A stretch of DNA of 64,000 nucleotides. Source: Azorinus chamasolen (taxonomy: Eukaryota > Mollusca > Bivalvia > Cardiida > Solecurtidae). Shown here in pieces: positions 46,837 to 58,247 of the stretch. Position 1 is the stretch's first letter, and each line of letters opens with the position of its first letter. The DNA is taken from the NCBI GenBank assembly GCA_963576725.1, contig OY755246.1, positions 78,650,540 through 78,714,539 of the forward strand, in the 5' to 3' direction. A program made the position numbers and the translations under genes. The notes under the pieces are model-generated. The model searched no databases. It saw nothing but the letters and a program-made list of their open reading frames with translations, and was not told the DNA's origin.

Positions 46837-48359
46837 AAGATTGTGCATGATTGTAATGTGTGGGTTATAGATATATATTCATTATCTCCTTTATGTAAAC
46901 AGTGTACATAACTGTCTGAGGGTCTAGCTACCTTAGAGTTTAACCCTTTCAGATCGGTCATGCATACACTGTCATTTGCAAACAGTGTAGACCCAGATCA
47001 GAGGGCTCCAAGAGGATCAGGGTCTGCACGGTTTGTCATGCAATATCCTCTAGCAAGTTTAAACCTTTCATACTGAGTGGACTCTATACATTAATTAAAC
47101 ACTAATGGGCTATTCCATTCTAATAATGCAGGGTTGAAATAGTTAAATACATGTATAAACCTTGTCCTGATATAATCATATAGGAGCCCTCAGATCTAAT
47201 ATTTAGGGGGTAACCAATGTGAACAAGATGTTTATAACAAATCAAGTATTTTGAATTCTTTGTTAGTTTTGGATAATGATCAATAATTGGGCAATTAAGT
47301 TTAGTTTTGTATCTCTTAATACCGTTTGTAGTTTGTCTGTACATACCTATATTAGTTGTATACATGTATTTCAATGTTTATTACATTAATTCAATCAGTA
47401 TTAACACTTAGCTCCATAAATACACATTTCTATGCCTTTGCAGACAGAGTGGACCCAGATCAGAAAGCTTCTGTAGTAGCCGTTTGACTAGGGTCTGTTC
47501 TGTTTGCTTATGATACAATGTACATTGTAGATAACTCTATTTAATTTCCATGGGGTCATTATGTCTTACATGAATATTAATGGGTAAATGAGTCCACTGA
47601 CTCAGACCAGTGTCTGTATTCTAGTCTAATCCAGGTCTACACTGTTTTACAAACTTGTACCTGTTAACAGATGATAACAGTTATGTAAAGTTTGTAAACC
47701 ACATTAAATTGACTCAGACAAGTGACTGTAAGTTAATGTGATCTGGGTCTTCAGTTTTCAAATACCAGATAGCAACTGGATAATGTATTGCTTACATAAT
47801 TGACTCAGACCAATGACTGTTTGATCTAGGTGTACACTGTTTTTAAAGTCCAGTTAACAATTGGATACTGTATTGCTAACAGATTTGGCAAAGGCCCAAG
47901 ATAATACCTTCTAATATGGGACTACACTGTTTGTCAGGTCGGATGAAAATTTTCAATATTATACATGTAGGTAGATCCAGAATGACATTTTCACCAGGAT
48001 AACTATAGTCTGGATGCCTTCATCCTGAAAGTGTAGGAACTGAGTATGTAAGACTTTTGCATACAGTGTAGACCAAGATCAAAAGGCCCGTGAGAATTTG
48101 CACGGTTTGTCATTAAAAATTTAAAATCATTTTCTTCCAATGATACATTTTTGTTTAATAACCCTTTCCTTCACATAAATGCCTTTTCATGCATTTGCAA
48201 ACAGAGTAGACCCAGATCAGACATCTCCTATATCTGCTCTGTGTGCTTTTGACATGATATAGATCTGACTCTACCTATTTTGTCAAAGCAGAAAACCCCA
48301 TTGAACTGTTTATATTATACAATTTGAACTGATAGATATTCATGATGTCATTATTTGTT
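46837..48359. other. Copy B intergenic: hairpin elements and 110-bp tandem repeat
   Basis: Matches 11,482-13,250. Worn hairpin at 46,935-47,090, another at 47,405-47,590 (only in B; TTAGCTCCATAAATAC, core 47,440-47,508), tandem repeat 47,595-47,935, and the left part of a TTAA element from 48,160. No gene. Confidence 0.5.
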
Positions 48360-48612
48360 TTAATACTGGTTCCCTGTTCTATGTTTATTCCAAAGTTCAA
48401 TACCTACTAAATATCCATTAACAAAATAGTTCTAAGGCAATATGGAAGCTGGAACATTGTAGACATTTTAGAAAGTTAAGAAACAGATCTATCAAATTCT
48501 ATTAGCAAACAGAGCAGACCCTGATCAGACGGCTCCTAGAGGAGCCGTCTGATCTGGGTCTACTCTGTTTGCAAATGCGTGAAAAACACGTTTATATGAG
48601 GGAAAGGGTTAA
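48360..48612. mobile_element. TTAA-flanked hairpin MITE, inserted only in copy B, best hairpin
   Basis: TTAA at both ends, right end GAGGGAAAGGGTTAA. Hairpin core 48,505-48,572: GCAAACAGAGCAGACCC and GGGTCTACTCTGTTTGC, inner stem GATCAGACGGCTCC with GGAGCCGTCTGATC around TAGA-type tip. It interrupts the older hairpin element that is continuous in copy A (13,071-13,295). Confidence 0.8.
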
Positions 48613-48918
48613 TACAAGAATACAGAACAGGGAAAGGGTTAATTAACATTCAGATGGGGAGGAGTCAATTTAATTTATTGAGGAGGTTAAATGTAATGTC
48701 CTTTTGTCATGGCATGTCTAATATTCAGGACTGTTTTCAAAACCGATGTAAATACAAATATACTTTATGTAATTACATGTATTTATGAAGTCCTTAACCC
48801 TTTCCCTCCGATGAACACTTCTCATGCCTTTACAAATAGATCAGACAGCACATGTATTTTAAATTTATAATAGATCTAATTCTACCATTTCTAAACAATG
48901 TTGTGTACATAGTGACCA

Positions 48919-48977
48919 AAGAGCTTGGTGCAAAACTTTGTGAAGGAGTTAGAATAGTTTTGCACCAAGCCCTCGAT
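48919..48977. repeat. Small hairpin element, GCTTGGTGCAAAACT stem
   Basis: Perfect 15-bp stem GCTTGGTGCAAAACT / AGTTTTGCACCAAGC around TTGTGAAGGAGTTAGAAT. A diverged relative is at 60,070-60,135. Confidence 0.7.
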
Positions 48978-49000
48978 ATGTCTTATAAAAATCCGGTTTA

Positions 49001-50820
49001 TTCCCATTTCGTCTACTTCCCATTTCGTCTACTGTAATTATGTCTCCCCCATTTAAGGGGAGATATATTGTTTTTGCCAGAGTTGTCTGTCCGTCCGTCC
49101 GTCCGTCCGTCCATCCGTCTGTCCGTCTGTCCGTTACAAACTTGTGTCGCGCGTATCTCTGAAACCAGTTGGACTAGAGTCACCAAACTTCACAGGAATG
49201 GTCACCAGCATGAGTTGTTGTGCACCTTGGGTTTTTGAATTGTCTGCCCCTGATAACTTTGGAGTTATTGCCCCTGATGATTTAAAATTAGAAAAACTTT
49301 GTGTCGCGTGTATCTCTAAAACCACTTGTACTAGAGTCACCAAACTTCACAGGAATGTAGACCAGCATGAGTTGTTGTGCACCTATGATTTTTTAATTGT
49401 TTCCCCCTGATAATTCTTGAGTTATTGCCCCTGATATGAACACTTAAATTTATACAAACTTTGTGTCGCGCATATCTCTGAAACCAGTAGGGCTAGAGTC
49501 ATCAAACTTCACAGGATTGTTCACTAGCATGAATTGTTTTGCTCTTGGGTTTTTGAATTGTCTCCCCTGTTAACTTTGGAGTTACTGCCTCTGATGACTT
49601 AAAATTAGACAAACTTTACTTAGTGTCGTGCATATCTCTGAAACCACTAGGGCTATACAGGAATGTTGACCAGAATGAGTTGTGCACCTGGGATTTTTGA
49701 ATTGTCTCCTCTTGATAACTTTGGAGTTATTGCCCCTGATATGATTACTTAAAATTAGAGAAACTTTGTACTGCACGTATCTCTGAAAGCAGTAGGGCTA
49801 GAGTCACCATTCTTTACAGTAATGTTCACCAGCATGAGTTGTTGTGCATCTGAGATTTTTTATTGTCTCCCCCTGATTACTTTAGAGTTACTGCCCCTTA
49901 TGACTTAAAATAAGGGAAACTTTACATGTGTTGTTGTGTACCCAGGGTTTTTGAATTGTCTCCCCTGATAATGTTGGAGTTCTTGCCCCTCATAACTAAA
50001 AATTAGACCCTGATAAGTTTGGAGTTACAGACATTACATTTGTGAATTGGAAAGAGGATGGGAGGGGGAGACATCTGTTTTTGTGACAAAAACAAACCTC
50101 TAGTTCATTTCCATTTCGTCTACTCTAAACTTTTACCCTGTTCCCATTTCGTCTACTGTTATTATAAAGTTATATTTACTCCATTATTTTATTAATATCA
50201 TACAAGATTCAGACATTTTAGGGCTTTTTAATGTGTTGTCATCAATTTTTATAAAAAAAAATTATATCTAAGATGCTTTTCCGGGCTGCAGACTTAATCC
50301 ACAGTAGTATTTTTGATACCTATCATTGTTAGGGGGCAAATGCATAATCATGTTTTCTTAAGAATTACCATGACTTATATCAGTTGGGCCATTGCATAAT
50401 CATGTTTTCAGTTTTCTTAAGCATTACCATGACATACATACATTGGGTTTGGACCAAGATCAAAAGTCTAGATGGTGATCATTTTTCTTGATTGGCTGAA
50501 GTGGTTTGTTGTTGTTTTTGTTGTTTTTTTAATTGCATTTTTGCTTGCATAAAATTCCTAAGTTAATCTTAAAACTCCTACATTAGTTTGGGTCAAGATA
50601 AACCCCCCAAAAAACATAACTTGATATTAAAAAGTAGTAAAATGCATGAATTTTGCCTGATGTGAAGATGGTATAATATTGATCAAAGACAAAAATATAA
50701 GCAGTAGACATGAAAAATATAAGCAGTAGACGAAATGGGAAAGGATGTAAAATTAAGAGTAGACGAAATGGGAACAAATGCCAAAATAGTAGACGAAATG
50801 GGAAGTAGACGAAATGGGAA
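49001..50820. mobile_element. Foldback element with iterated 16-17 bp motif in both arms
   Basis: The motif TTCCCATTTCGTCTAC(T) occurs at 49,001 and 49,017, then (after a nested repeat) at about 50,108 and 50,136. Its complement GTAGACGAAATGGGAA occurs at about 50,724, 50,758, 50,789 and 50,805. The outermost 32 bp on each side are exact inverted copies. Without the nested repeat the element would be ~750 bp. Absent from copy A. Confidence 0.75.
49036..50105 (+). repeat. Pearl-like repeat nested in the foldback element
   Basis: TATGTCTCCCCCATTTAAGG start, (GTCC)n microsatellite 49,087-49,135, then about six ~160-bp units (CGTATCTCTGAAACCAG, GTCACCAAACTTCACAGG, CACCAGCATGAGTTGTTG, GATAACTTTGGAGTTATTGC), and GGGGGAGACATCTGTTTTTG end. 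Same family as 30,440-31,493. Confidence 0.75.
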
Positions 50821-50869
50821 GTTACCAAAAATCCAGCTGATTAATAGTCATTATTTTATTACTGGTAGT

Positions 50870-51000
50870 AACTATAGTGTCAGATCTTTTATATTTTTAT
50901 AGCAAACAGAGAAGACCCTGATCAGACGACTCCTGTAGGAGCTGTCTGATCTGGGTCTACACTGTTAGCAAAGGAATGAACATAAAGCATAATTGTGTAA
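50870..51000. mobile_element. Hairpin element fragment
   Basis: Core 50,903-50,970: GCAAACAGAGAAGACCC, CGACTCCTGTAGGAGCTG, GGGTCTACACTGTTAGC. Confidence 0.6.
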
Positions 51001-52430
51001 TTGAAACCGTTTATCTCAATTTTCAGAAGTTGGTCCAAATTTTCATTTTTTAACAACCACATGATCCAAGTGTACATTGTTCAGATTCTTTTGTGGCTTT
51101 ACTCTGCTATACACGGCATCTGATCATGTTCCAACCTATATATCAAGGTGAATAGACCTTAAAGTATATTTACAATAGCTCCATACCATGGCCTTGATAT
51201 GTGTATCATGTGGTTGATTGTATTGTAATTGTTGTTTGAATTTTAACTCTTTGCACGCTACATGTAAGTTATTGTCATCTGCAAAGTTGTGGTATATGAC
51301 ACATTCTTACAAACAAAATTCTGAATCTTATTTCTATAATCATGATCAAAATGCGAACCAGTCTGGATGATGATGGAGACACGAGTTACTCGTCATCTAA
51401 TCAGGATCCAAATTGTTTATTTTAAGTAATCACAAGTTCGCACTAGCCTGTAAAGATCTTGTACATACCATGCAAAACGGTTTGTTTTTCATATTGATTA
51501 GTACATGTATTTTTAAATACATGTAGAGTTAAATTACTACATCTTGTACATAATATCTTGTAAATTTATGTTATACACAAAGCTTTGTTTCTAGTGGATT
51601 AGTAATGTTTCTGTGATGTATTATAAAGAGTTAACATCTTGTACATATTAAACACAAGGCTTTGTTTCTAGTGGATAAGTACATGTATTGTAAAGAGTTA
51701 AGTTACATCTTGTTTGTATTGTTTCCTTTTTGTCAGTACAGTAGAACTTTGATAATAGTATGTCAAACTTCGATGTAGCTCAACCCCTTCACAATCTGTT
51801 TGTTCACACTGTTTTTAATACATACTAATCTTTCAATTAACCCTCTTGTACAAACCACATAATTATGAAGTTAAATATGTATTAGATCAGAATCCAAACT
51901 GTGCTAATTTAAGTCAAGTCATGCTTAGCACTGATAGGGTTATAACACTGAGTTTCTGTTATCTGTTAGAAATGTCTGCTGAAAAATTAACACTATCAAT
52001 GGCCCTATAGTTTTATATAGAAACATATTGTGAAACCTAAATAGTAATCTTCTTCTGAAACTGGAAGTTTTTCTACTTTCATATTTGACACATAGTATCA
52101 TCTTGAAGTGAAGTCCTCTACAAAACATATATGAATTATGCCCCTGGGTTCAAATGAAGCCCCGCCCCAGGGGTGGCAAAATTTCTATAGAAATTGTAAA
52201 TCTTCTTCTCTGATTGTCTGGTGGGAAATAGTTTGTTGAATAATATCTGATCCTGGTAGAGAAATGGTATTAGTTACAAATAACAATAACTGATCCTGGT
52301 AGAGAAATAGTAATACAAATATAGTTAGTTGAACCATTAACCTTCATAGAAGAGCATTTCTCACATACCTTCCCTTATCTCCGAGTTAGAACAACAGGTT
52401 AAGATTTCCTTATCTGTAACATGTGTAAGA
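51001..52430. other. Copy B intergenic, no gene
   Basis: 51,010-51,790 matches 13,320-13,980. 52,060-52,230 is a fragment of the dispersed repeat seen at 33,533 (CATATTTGACACATAGTATC, CCCCGCCCCAGGGGTGGC). 52,230-52,370 matches 19,250-19,330 (GATCCTGGTAGAGAAAT). Confidence 0.45.
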
Positions 52431-52445
52431 TCACTTTAGGACGTA

Positions 52446-52465
52446 TGACGTCATATATGACGTCA
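52446..52465. promoter_or_regulatory. Two CRE consensus sites in a 20-bp palindrome
   Basis: TGACGTCA-TATA-TGACGTCA. The octamer is the full CREB/ATF site. No promoter or gene is evident nearby, so function is unproven. Confidence 0.3.
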
Positions 52466-52532
52466 AGCCATGGAAACCTATGTTAACATGTCATTTAAAC
52501 GGCGAAAATACACTTTTTTGATATGTGAGAAA

Positions 52533-52680
52533 AGGAATCTGATGCTCGTTGTCTTTTAAGATCACATGTTCTTAAACTCACCAAGAAAATGTTATTAAGC
52601 TCGTCAAGGCTCGCTTAATGACATTTTCTAAGGCTCGTTTAGGAACATGTGATCTTAAAAGACAACTCGCAACAGATCCT
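52533..52680. repeat. ~145-bp foldback
   Basis: GTTGTCTTTTAAGATCACAT at left pairs with ATGTGATCTTAAAAGACAAC at right; inner AGAAAATGT/ACATTTTCT and ATTAAGC/GCTTAAT also pair. The outer GGA(A)TCTG/CAGATCC extends it. Confidence 0.75.
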
Positions 52681-52699
52681 TTATTTCATTGTCACACTA

Positions 52700-53620
52700 T
52701 TACAAATAGTGTAGGCACATATCAAATGGTTCCTGTATAGTATATGTGTCCTAATTTTATGTTTATTCCAAATATTCATAGACAAAATAGTTATAGCCAT
52801 TTTAGAAAGTAAAGAAACATATATATCAAATTCCATAAGCAAACAGAGCAGACCCTGATCAGACGGCTCCTCTAAGAGTCAACTGATCTGGGCCTACTCT
52901 GTTTGTATATGCATGAAAACGTGTTTATATAAGGGAAAGGGTAAACTTTTTCCAATTCTTTCTCGTAGTAAAATTATCAGTTCAGTATATATAAGTTATG
53001 TTGTCAAAAGAACAGCAAGTTTGAAAGAGCTGAAATAGTTTTTATTATCCTTTCAAAGTGTCTACGCTGTATAAACCACATATAGCAACATAATAAGGTA
53101 CTGTAAAAGAAATCAGTAACCCCTTACCCCATTAATACACCCCTATATGCCTTTGCAAATAAGGCAGACCCCGATCAGACGGCTCTTCTATCAGGGTCTG
53201 CTGGCTCCTATACCAGGATCTGCTCGGTTTGCTGCTGATATAGACATTATCCTTGTTTCCGCCTTAGCCAAGAGCATTTCTCCATATGTTTATTAATATC
53301 CATGTCGTCATTATATACATGAATATTCACTGAATAAAGGTTAAAATATTAGGATGATAACCCTGTAAGTGTGGGACAAATGTCCATTGCAAACAGCGTA
53401 GACCTAGATGAGAGGGTTACAAGATCAGGTTCTGCACTATTTATCAAGTCACACTTGTCTTAAAAAGTATCCCTGAATATTTACGGTAAGCTTGACTGTT
53501 GTAGTGTTGGAAGTCGTCAAATTGACAAACCAGCATTGTAAGGGTTACATATACCTAAAGCAGTCAAATCTGAAATATATATGTACCTATCAGGATAAAA
53601 GAAGTAGTCATAATATTATG
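52700..53620. other. Copy B counterpart of 23,440-24,160: hairpin elements
   Basis: Element at ~52,760-52,950 (core 52,839-52,908) and one at 53,120-53,345, where an additional TCAGGGTCTGCTGGCTCC stretch is repeated. No gene. Confidence 0.5.
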
Positions 53621-53629
53621 TATTAGCAT

Positions 53630-53985
53630 AGTCTTCATCTCTCCACCATACTCATAATTATGGCTACTCATTGGATTTCTAATGTGTAGTCATTATGTAT
53701 CAGCATAGTCTTCATTTCTCCATCATACTCATAATTGTGGCTACTCATTGGTTTCTCTCAAAGAGAGTTCTAATGTGTAGTCATTATGTATCAGCATAGT
53801 CTTCATCTCTCCACCATACTCATAATTATGGCTACTCATTGGATTCTCTCAAAGAGAGTTCTAATGTGTAGTCATTATGTATCAGCATAGTCTTCATTTC
53901 TCCACCATACTCATAATTGTGACTTCTCACATATCTCTCTCAAAGAGACAGTTCTACTGAGTAGTCACAAATATGGGTTTGGTGG
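53630..53985 (+). repeat. 92-bp tandem repeat, four units
   Basis: Starts CTTCATCTCTCCACC; ends in the inverted GGTGGAGAG as in copy A. Confidence 0.8.
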
Positions 53986-54299
53986 AGAGAAATATTAAAT
54001 ATATATACAATGTATATGTATTCCATTTGTCTGGATGTCCGAGTCCTTTGTTTTCTGTTGCCATGGCAATAAATAACCTTATTTTGTATTATGATACAAT
54101 AGTTAAACTAATACAGTTTTAAAAAAGGACAGAGTCTGACATGTATATTCATGAAGTAAAGGGTTAACTCCTTGTACATGTATACTTGTATATAAATATT
54201 TATGCAGTAATGCCTTCAGCTTCTTGTATCATATATAACCTAATAAAGGCCCAGAAGAATCCACACCCACTTTGGAACTTGATAAACACACCTCTCTTT

Positions 54300-54688
54300 T
54301 AACCCTTTACTCCATGAATATTCATGTAAGAAATAACGACATCATGAATATTAATTAGATTAATTGTAATAATAGCACATTGACAGAGGATTATTTGACC
54401 ATGGCAGAAACTGTATCTACTCTGTACTATAAGCTAATAATCAGAGACTAACAGACGAGACCCTAATCAGACTGCTCCTAGAACCTTCTCATTATTGTCT
54501 ATTCTGTTTGCAAAGGCGTAGAAAGGCATAATATGGCGTAAGCCAGCCCTGTTTGCTAATGACAAGATATAGACGTGGTTGTTATAAAGTTTTTGCTATG
54601 GCCAAATGATGTCATTATGAAACATAAGCTAATTAATATCCATGATGCTACTATTTCTTATATGAATATTCATAGAGTAAAGGGTTAT
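54300..54688. mobile_element. Composite hairpin element (copy B of 25,204)
   Basis: TTTAACCCTTTACTCCATG to GAGTAAAGGGTTAT. The hairpin tip is damaged (GCTCCTAGAACCTTCTC). Confidence 0.6.
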
Positions 54689-54810
54689 AACAATATTCAA
54701 AAACAAATATTCAGAAGAGTTAAAACTGCTTTTGAAAACGAGACTACAATTAAATACAGTATAAGCTGCCTACAGCGACAGTCTGATGAATAAATATGAG
54801 CAGGTGGTTA

Positions 54811-55550
54811 TTTAACCCATTACTCCAAAGATACACATTTGAATGCATTTGCAAACCCAGTGGACCCAAATCAGATGGCTCCTATAAGAGTCGTCTGATC
54901 AGGGTCTTCTGCTCTGTGTGCTTACGAAACAATATGAATCTGGTTCCACAGGTTATGCTTTGACCAAAAAGTCATTTGTTCATATCAGTATATAAATTAA
55001 TTATGTCATTATATCTTACATGATATGCATGGGGTAAAGCCTTAATGCAGGAAGCTTTTTAGTTCTAGGGAGCTCTACATATCACGTGTGTCCTACATTA
55101 AGCTACCACCTGTCTTAAAAAAACATTAGACTTGGGCGGTTGCCATAGAAATGTGGTACTGTATGTTTAATGTTTGTGACTTTAAGCCACAATTATGTGA
55201 TAAAACGTATCTATGAAAATGAACAACCCTTTCCCTGCTCCCTTATACAAACACTTCTTCACGCCTTTGGAAACAGAGAGCACCCCATTGGAACTATCTT
55301 ATCAGGGTCTGCTCTGTTTGCTTATGACATTTTTTATAGATCCGACGACAGTTTGCATCAATACCAAAACCTGTGTATATTTTCCTATTTGACAATTCAG
55401 CTAATAAATATTAATTACTGTCATTATTTCTTACATAAATATTCAACAGGGAAAGGGTTCAATCGGAAATACATTTCTCCAATAAACTTTGTCAAGAATT
55501 GATGATAATATTTCTTATGAGTCTTCTTCAATAAAAATATGATCTTTACA
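54811..55550. mobile_element. Two hairpin elements
   Basis: 54,811-55,045 matches 25,717-25,945. 55,222-55,461 (AACCCTTTCCCTGCTCCC to GGGAAAGGGTTC) has a worn core near 55,265-55,322; copy A keeps only its tail (25,970-26,070). Confidence 0.55.
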
Positions 55551-55564
55551 CGTTGATTTCATTT

Positions 55565-55674
55565 TTATCTGATGACCTTGAGTTGACGTCCGATGTCTAC
55601 AAATGCGTCCACAGCTCTGTCGATGTCTGTTTCACTATGGGCGGCTGACAACTGCACACTTATACGAGCTTTAA
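55565..55674 (-). pseudogene. GCAT: GCAT last exon, orphan copy
   Basis: Same 110-bp exon as 26,169-26,278, still open to the stop (KARISVQLSAAHSE...). Arg-Val-Gln becomes Ser-Val-Gln, and the first two bases are TT, so the junction glycine would be valine. The upstream exons at 28,168 and 29,381 have no counterpart in copy B, and the ATTAAA is lost. Probably non-functional, unless the rest lies far away. Confidence 0.7.
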
Positions 55675-55689
55675 CTGAAATTTATGAAA

Positions 55690-56885
55690 AAATTGGCACC
55701 GTTTACCCGATAAATATGTTTGGTAAAGTCCATCCATTATGAATAATATAACCGTTTACTCCATAAATACGCTTTTCTACACATTGCAAATAAAGTAGAC
55801 CCAGATCACACGACTCCTTTAGGAGCCGTATGATCTGAGTCTGCTCTGTTTGCTTATGACATAATATAGATTTTATTCTACACTTTCTGCCTTAGTAAAA
55901 TATCCCTGTCTTCATGTTATTATAAAATTACAGCTAATTAATATGAATGATCTCATTAATTGGAACATGATTATTTATGCTATGTTATGATGATTTGACC
56001 ATATGTATGCGTGTTTAGTGTCTTTTATTCATTTTTCGGTTGTAGATGGGCTTTGGGTAGGGTGGGGCGTGTGTGTGTGTGGGGGGGGGGGTTAGCACGC
56101 GCCGAACACCTGTGCTGTCAACGAATAAACATAGAACAGGGATAATTATGCAGTTTTTCCATTCTTCGTAATTTTGCCTGTATATACCTTTGCAAACAGA
56201 GTAGGCATAGACCAGACTACAAATGTTGGAGATGTCTAATCAGGATCTGCTCTGTTTGCTTGCGTGTCAAAAGTCCGATTATCAACTGGTTTCGTTGTAA
56301 ATTAATATTCAAAATGAAAATAGAATATTCATAAAAACGGTTATATTCCAAGTGATTCCTTCAGAAGAACAAAATGTCATTTATTGTTATAACACTTGTG
56401 TTATCATATTACAATGCCTTACTCCATAGATAAACCTGATATCTGCCTATACAAATGGTAGACCCAGATAAGATGGCCTCTGTAAAAGCCCTCTGATCAG
56501 GGTCTGCTTTGTTTGCTTATGATATAATTGTAAATCAGATTGTTCAGGCCTTTGCAAACAGAGTAGACCCATCTTCTGCTTCAGTTTTTGTCTTTTAAGC
56601 CAACATTAAAATTAAAATTTCACCGTTTAAAAGTAAAATTAATGAATATTCATGAGGTGATCATGCATGCATTTTATTATGGAAAAGGTTAAACATGCAT
56701 TTAACTTTGCCATTCATACATCGTTGTTAACTATGCTTCTCACCTTGTGTCTGTGTCACATTTAGATATTTATCCCAATACTCCATAAATATGACTTTCT
56801 ACACCTTTGCAAACAAAGTAAACCCAGATCAGATGGCTCCTATAGGAGCCACATGGTCAGGGTCTGCTCTGTTTGCTTAGCAAAT
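55690..56885. other. Hairpin-element cluster, no gene
   Basis: Cores at ~55,785-55,855, ~56,190-56,262, ~56,450-56,520 and ~56,810-56,880, each with AGACCCAGAT/TCAGGGTCTGCTCTGTTTGC-type stems. A (TG)n/(G)n tract lies at 56,068-56,091. Confidence 0.5.
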
Positions 56886-56889
56886 GATA

Positions 56890-57091
56890 TACAGTAAAAC
56901 CTCTCTATAACGGCCACTAAATTACACGAAGTATTTTGTGTTAAAGGCATGTGGCTGCTTAAAGCAATGTAAAAGTAAAACAGAAAGCTTCTATAGGGTA
57001 AACACGGCAGACCCTCTACAGGAGCTATCTGATCTGGATCTACGCTGTTTACAAATTCATGAAAATGTATTTTATCTGAAGGGAAGTGTTA
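56890..57091. mobile_element. Chimera of the TA-flanked and TTAA hairpin families
   Basis: Left half has TACAGTAAAACCTCTCTATA, GTGGCTGCTTAAAGCA and GTAAAACAGAAAGC (TA family). Then at TTCTATAGG it passes into ACACGGCAGACCCTC, GGAGCTATCTGATCTGG, CGCTGTTTACAAAT and GAAGGGAAGTGTTAA (TTAA family, right end). Confidence 0.65.
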
Positions 57092-57139
57092 ACTACAGAC
57101 CTGTGAGGCTTGTTTTTCAAATGGTCCTACTGTACATGT

Positions 57140-57365
57140 CAATCCTCTACTCCATATACACATTTTTTACACCATTGCAAACAGAGTAGAACCAGATCAA
57201 ATGGCCCCTGTAGAGGCCGTCGGATCGGGGTATCTGACTGCTTATGGAATATAGAATTATATAGATCCGATTGTTCAGGTTCTATCATGATAAAAGTGCC
57301 ATTGTTCATAATGCAATTATAAAAAAAAAATCAGTTAATTGATATTCATTGTGTCATTTTAATCC
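57140..57365. mobile_element. Hairpin element cut by the next repeat
   Basis: Core 57,177-57,245 (GCAAACAGAGTAGAACC ... GGCCCCTGTAGAGGCC). The tail is interrupted at about 57,365. Confidence 0.55.
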
Positions 57366-57367
57366 CC

Positions 57368-58110
57368 AAATGTATGTTTCAGTGGATATACAGGAATCAC
57401 TGTGTCGGTCTGTTGGTCAGTTGGTCGGTTTGTCCCTATAAAGAATATATTTCATAACTTTCACTTGGTAGCATGTATACCTTGTCTGAAGGTACAGCTA
57501 TACTGTTTTGTTTCATTTGAATCATATCAATAAATACTGAGTTATTGCCCCTGATTGAACTTAAAAAATTGGCAATAATATTGTGATGCAAACTACTTCT
57601 ACATTGCAGAAGTATCTCCTCTGTCCTTTTTGCATTATACATGGGGAGTTGGTGTGAACTCTTCCATCAGTTTGAAAGTTATTCAGTTATATTTGGTATA
57701 CATAATAACCATGAATAGTGATTTTCTTGTGGTTATTTTAGAAATTGCAGAATTATCTCCCCTTGAACCTTAAAGTATATTTGTCATTTTGGCATGAAAC
57801 ATGAGTAGTTGGTATCGCGACCTTTTCCTTCAGTTTGAAACTTATTGCATTGATATTTGCCATACATAATAATCATAATTGAGAACAGAACATACATTTT
57901 GTAAGATGTAATTTTCATGTGTTTCGTGACAGGCATTACAGAATGATCTCCCCTTGAACTTGGAGTAATTTTGTCATTTGGTCCTGTTACATGGGTAGTT
58001 GGTGTCACAAACTTTGATTTGCAATCAAGACTGCAGTGTGGGGGTATTTGTCACCTTCAGTGATAGTTCTAGTTATTGCTTGCCTGAATATTCTTACAGT
58101 GAAAGGTAAC
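57368..58110 (+). repeat. Dispersed repeat with ~170-bp tandem units
   Basis: CCCCAAATGTATGTTTCAG start, GTCGGTCTGTTGGTCAGTTG, then three units (GTTATTGCCCCTGATTGAAC; AGAATGATCTCCCCTTGAAC; TTGAAAGTTATTCAG; CATGGGTAGTTGGTGT). Confidence 0.55.
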
Positions 58111-58247
58111 AGTATCTTTGTGTGGTCTTTTTGTGATTTTCTATTAAAATTGTTGAAAGAAAATTGGATTTGTTTTGTATTTATTTAAAAAATGTCTTGT
58201 GTTTAGGTCAATGTTAGCTTTAAAGATCATTGAATATCTACAAACTG

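Noticed and set aside
46228..46850. Cys/Val-rich frames after the reverse transcriptase, considered as a GIY-YIG endonuclease
   Set aside because: No GIY or YIG motif; sequence is TG-repeat 3' region.
49144..49410. 88-aa frame with repeated SRVSLKP/ACISKTT-type sequence
   Set aside because: Falls across two tandem monomers of the pearl-like repeat; frame is lost in other monomers.
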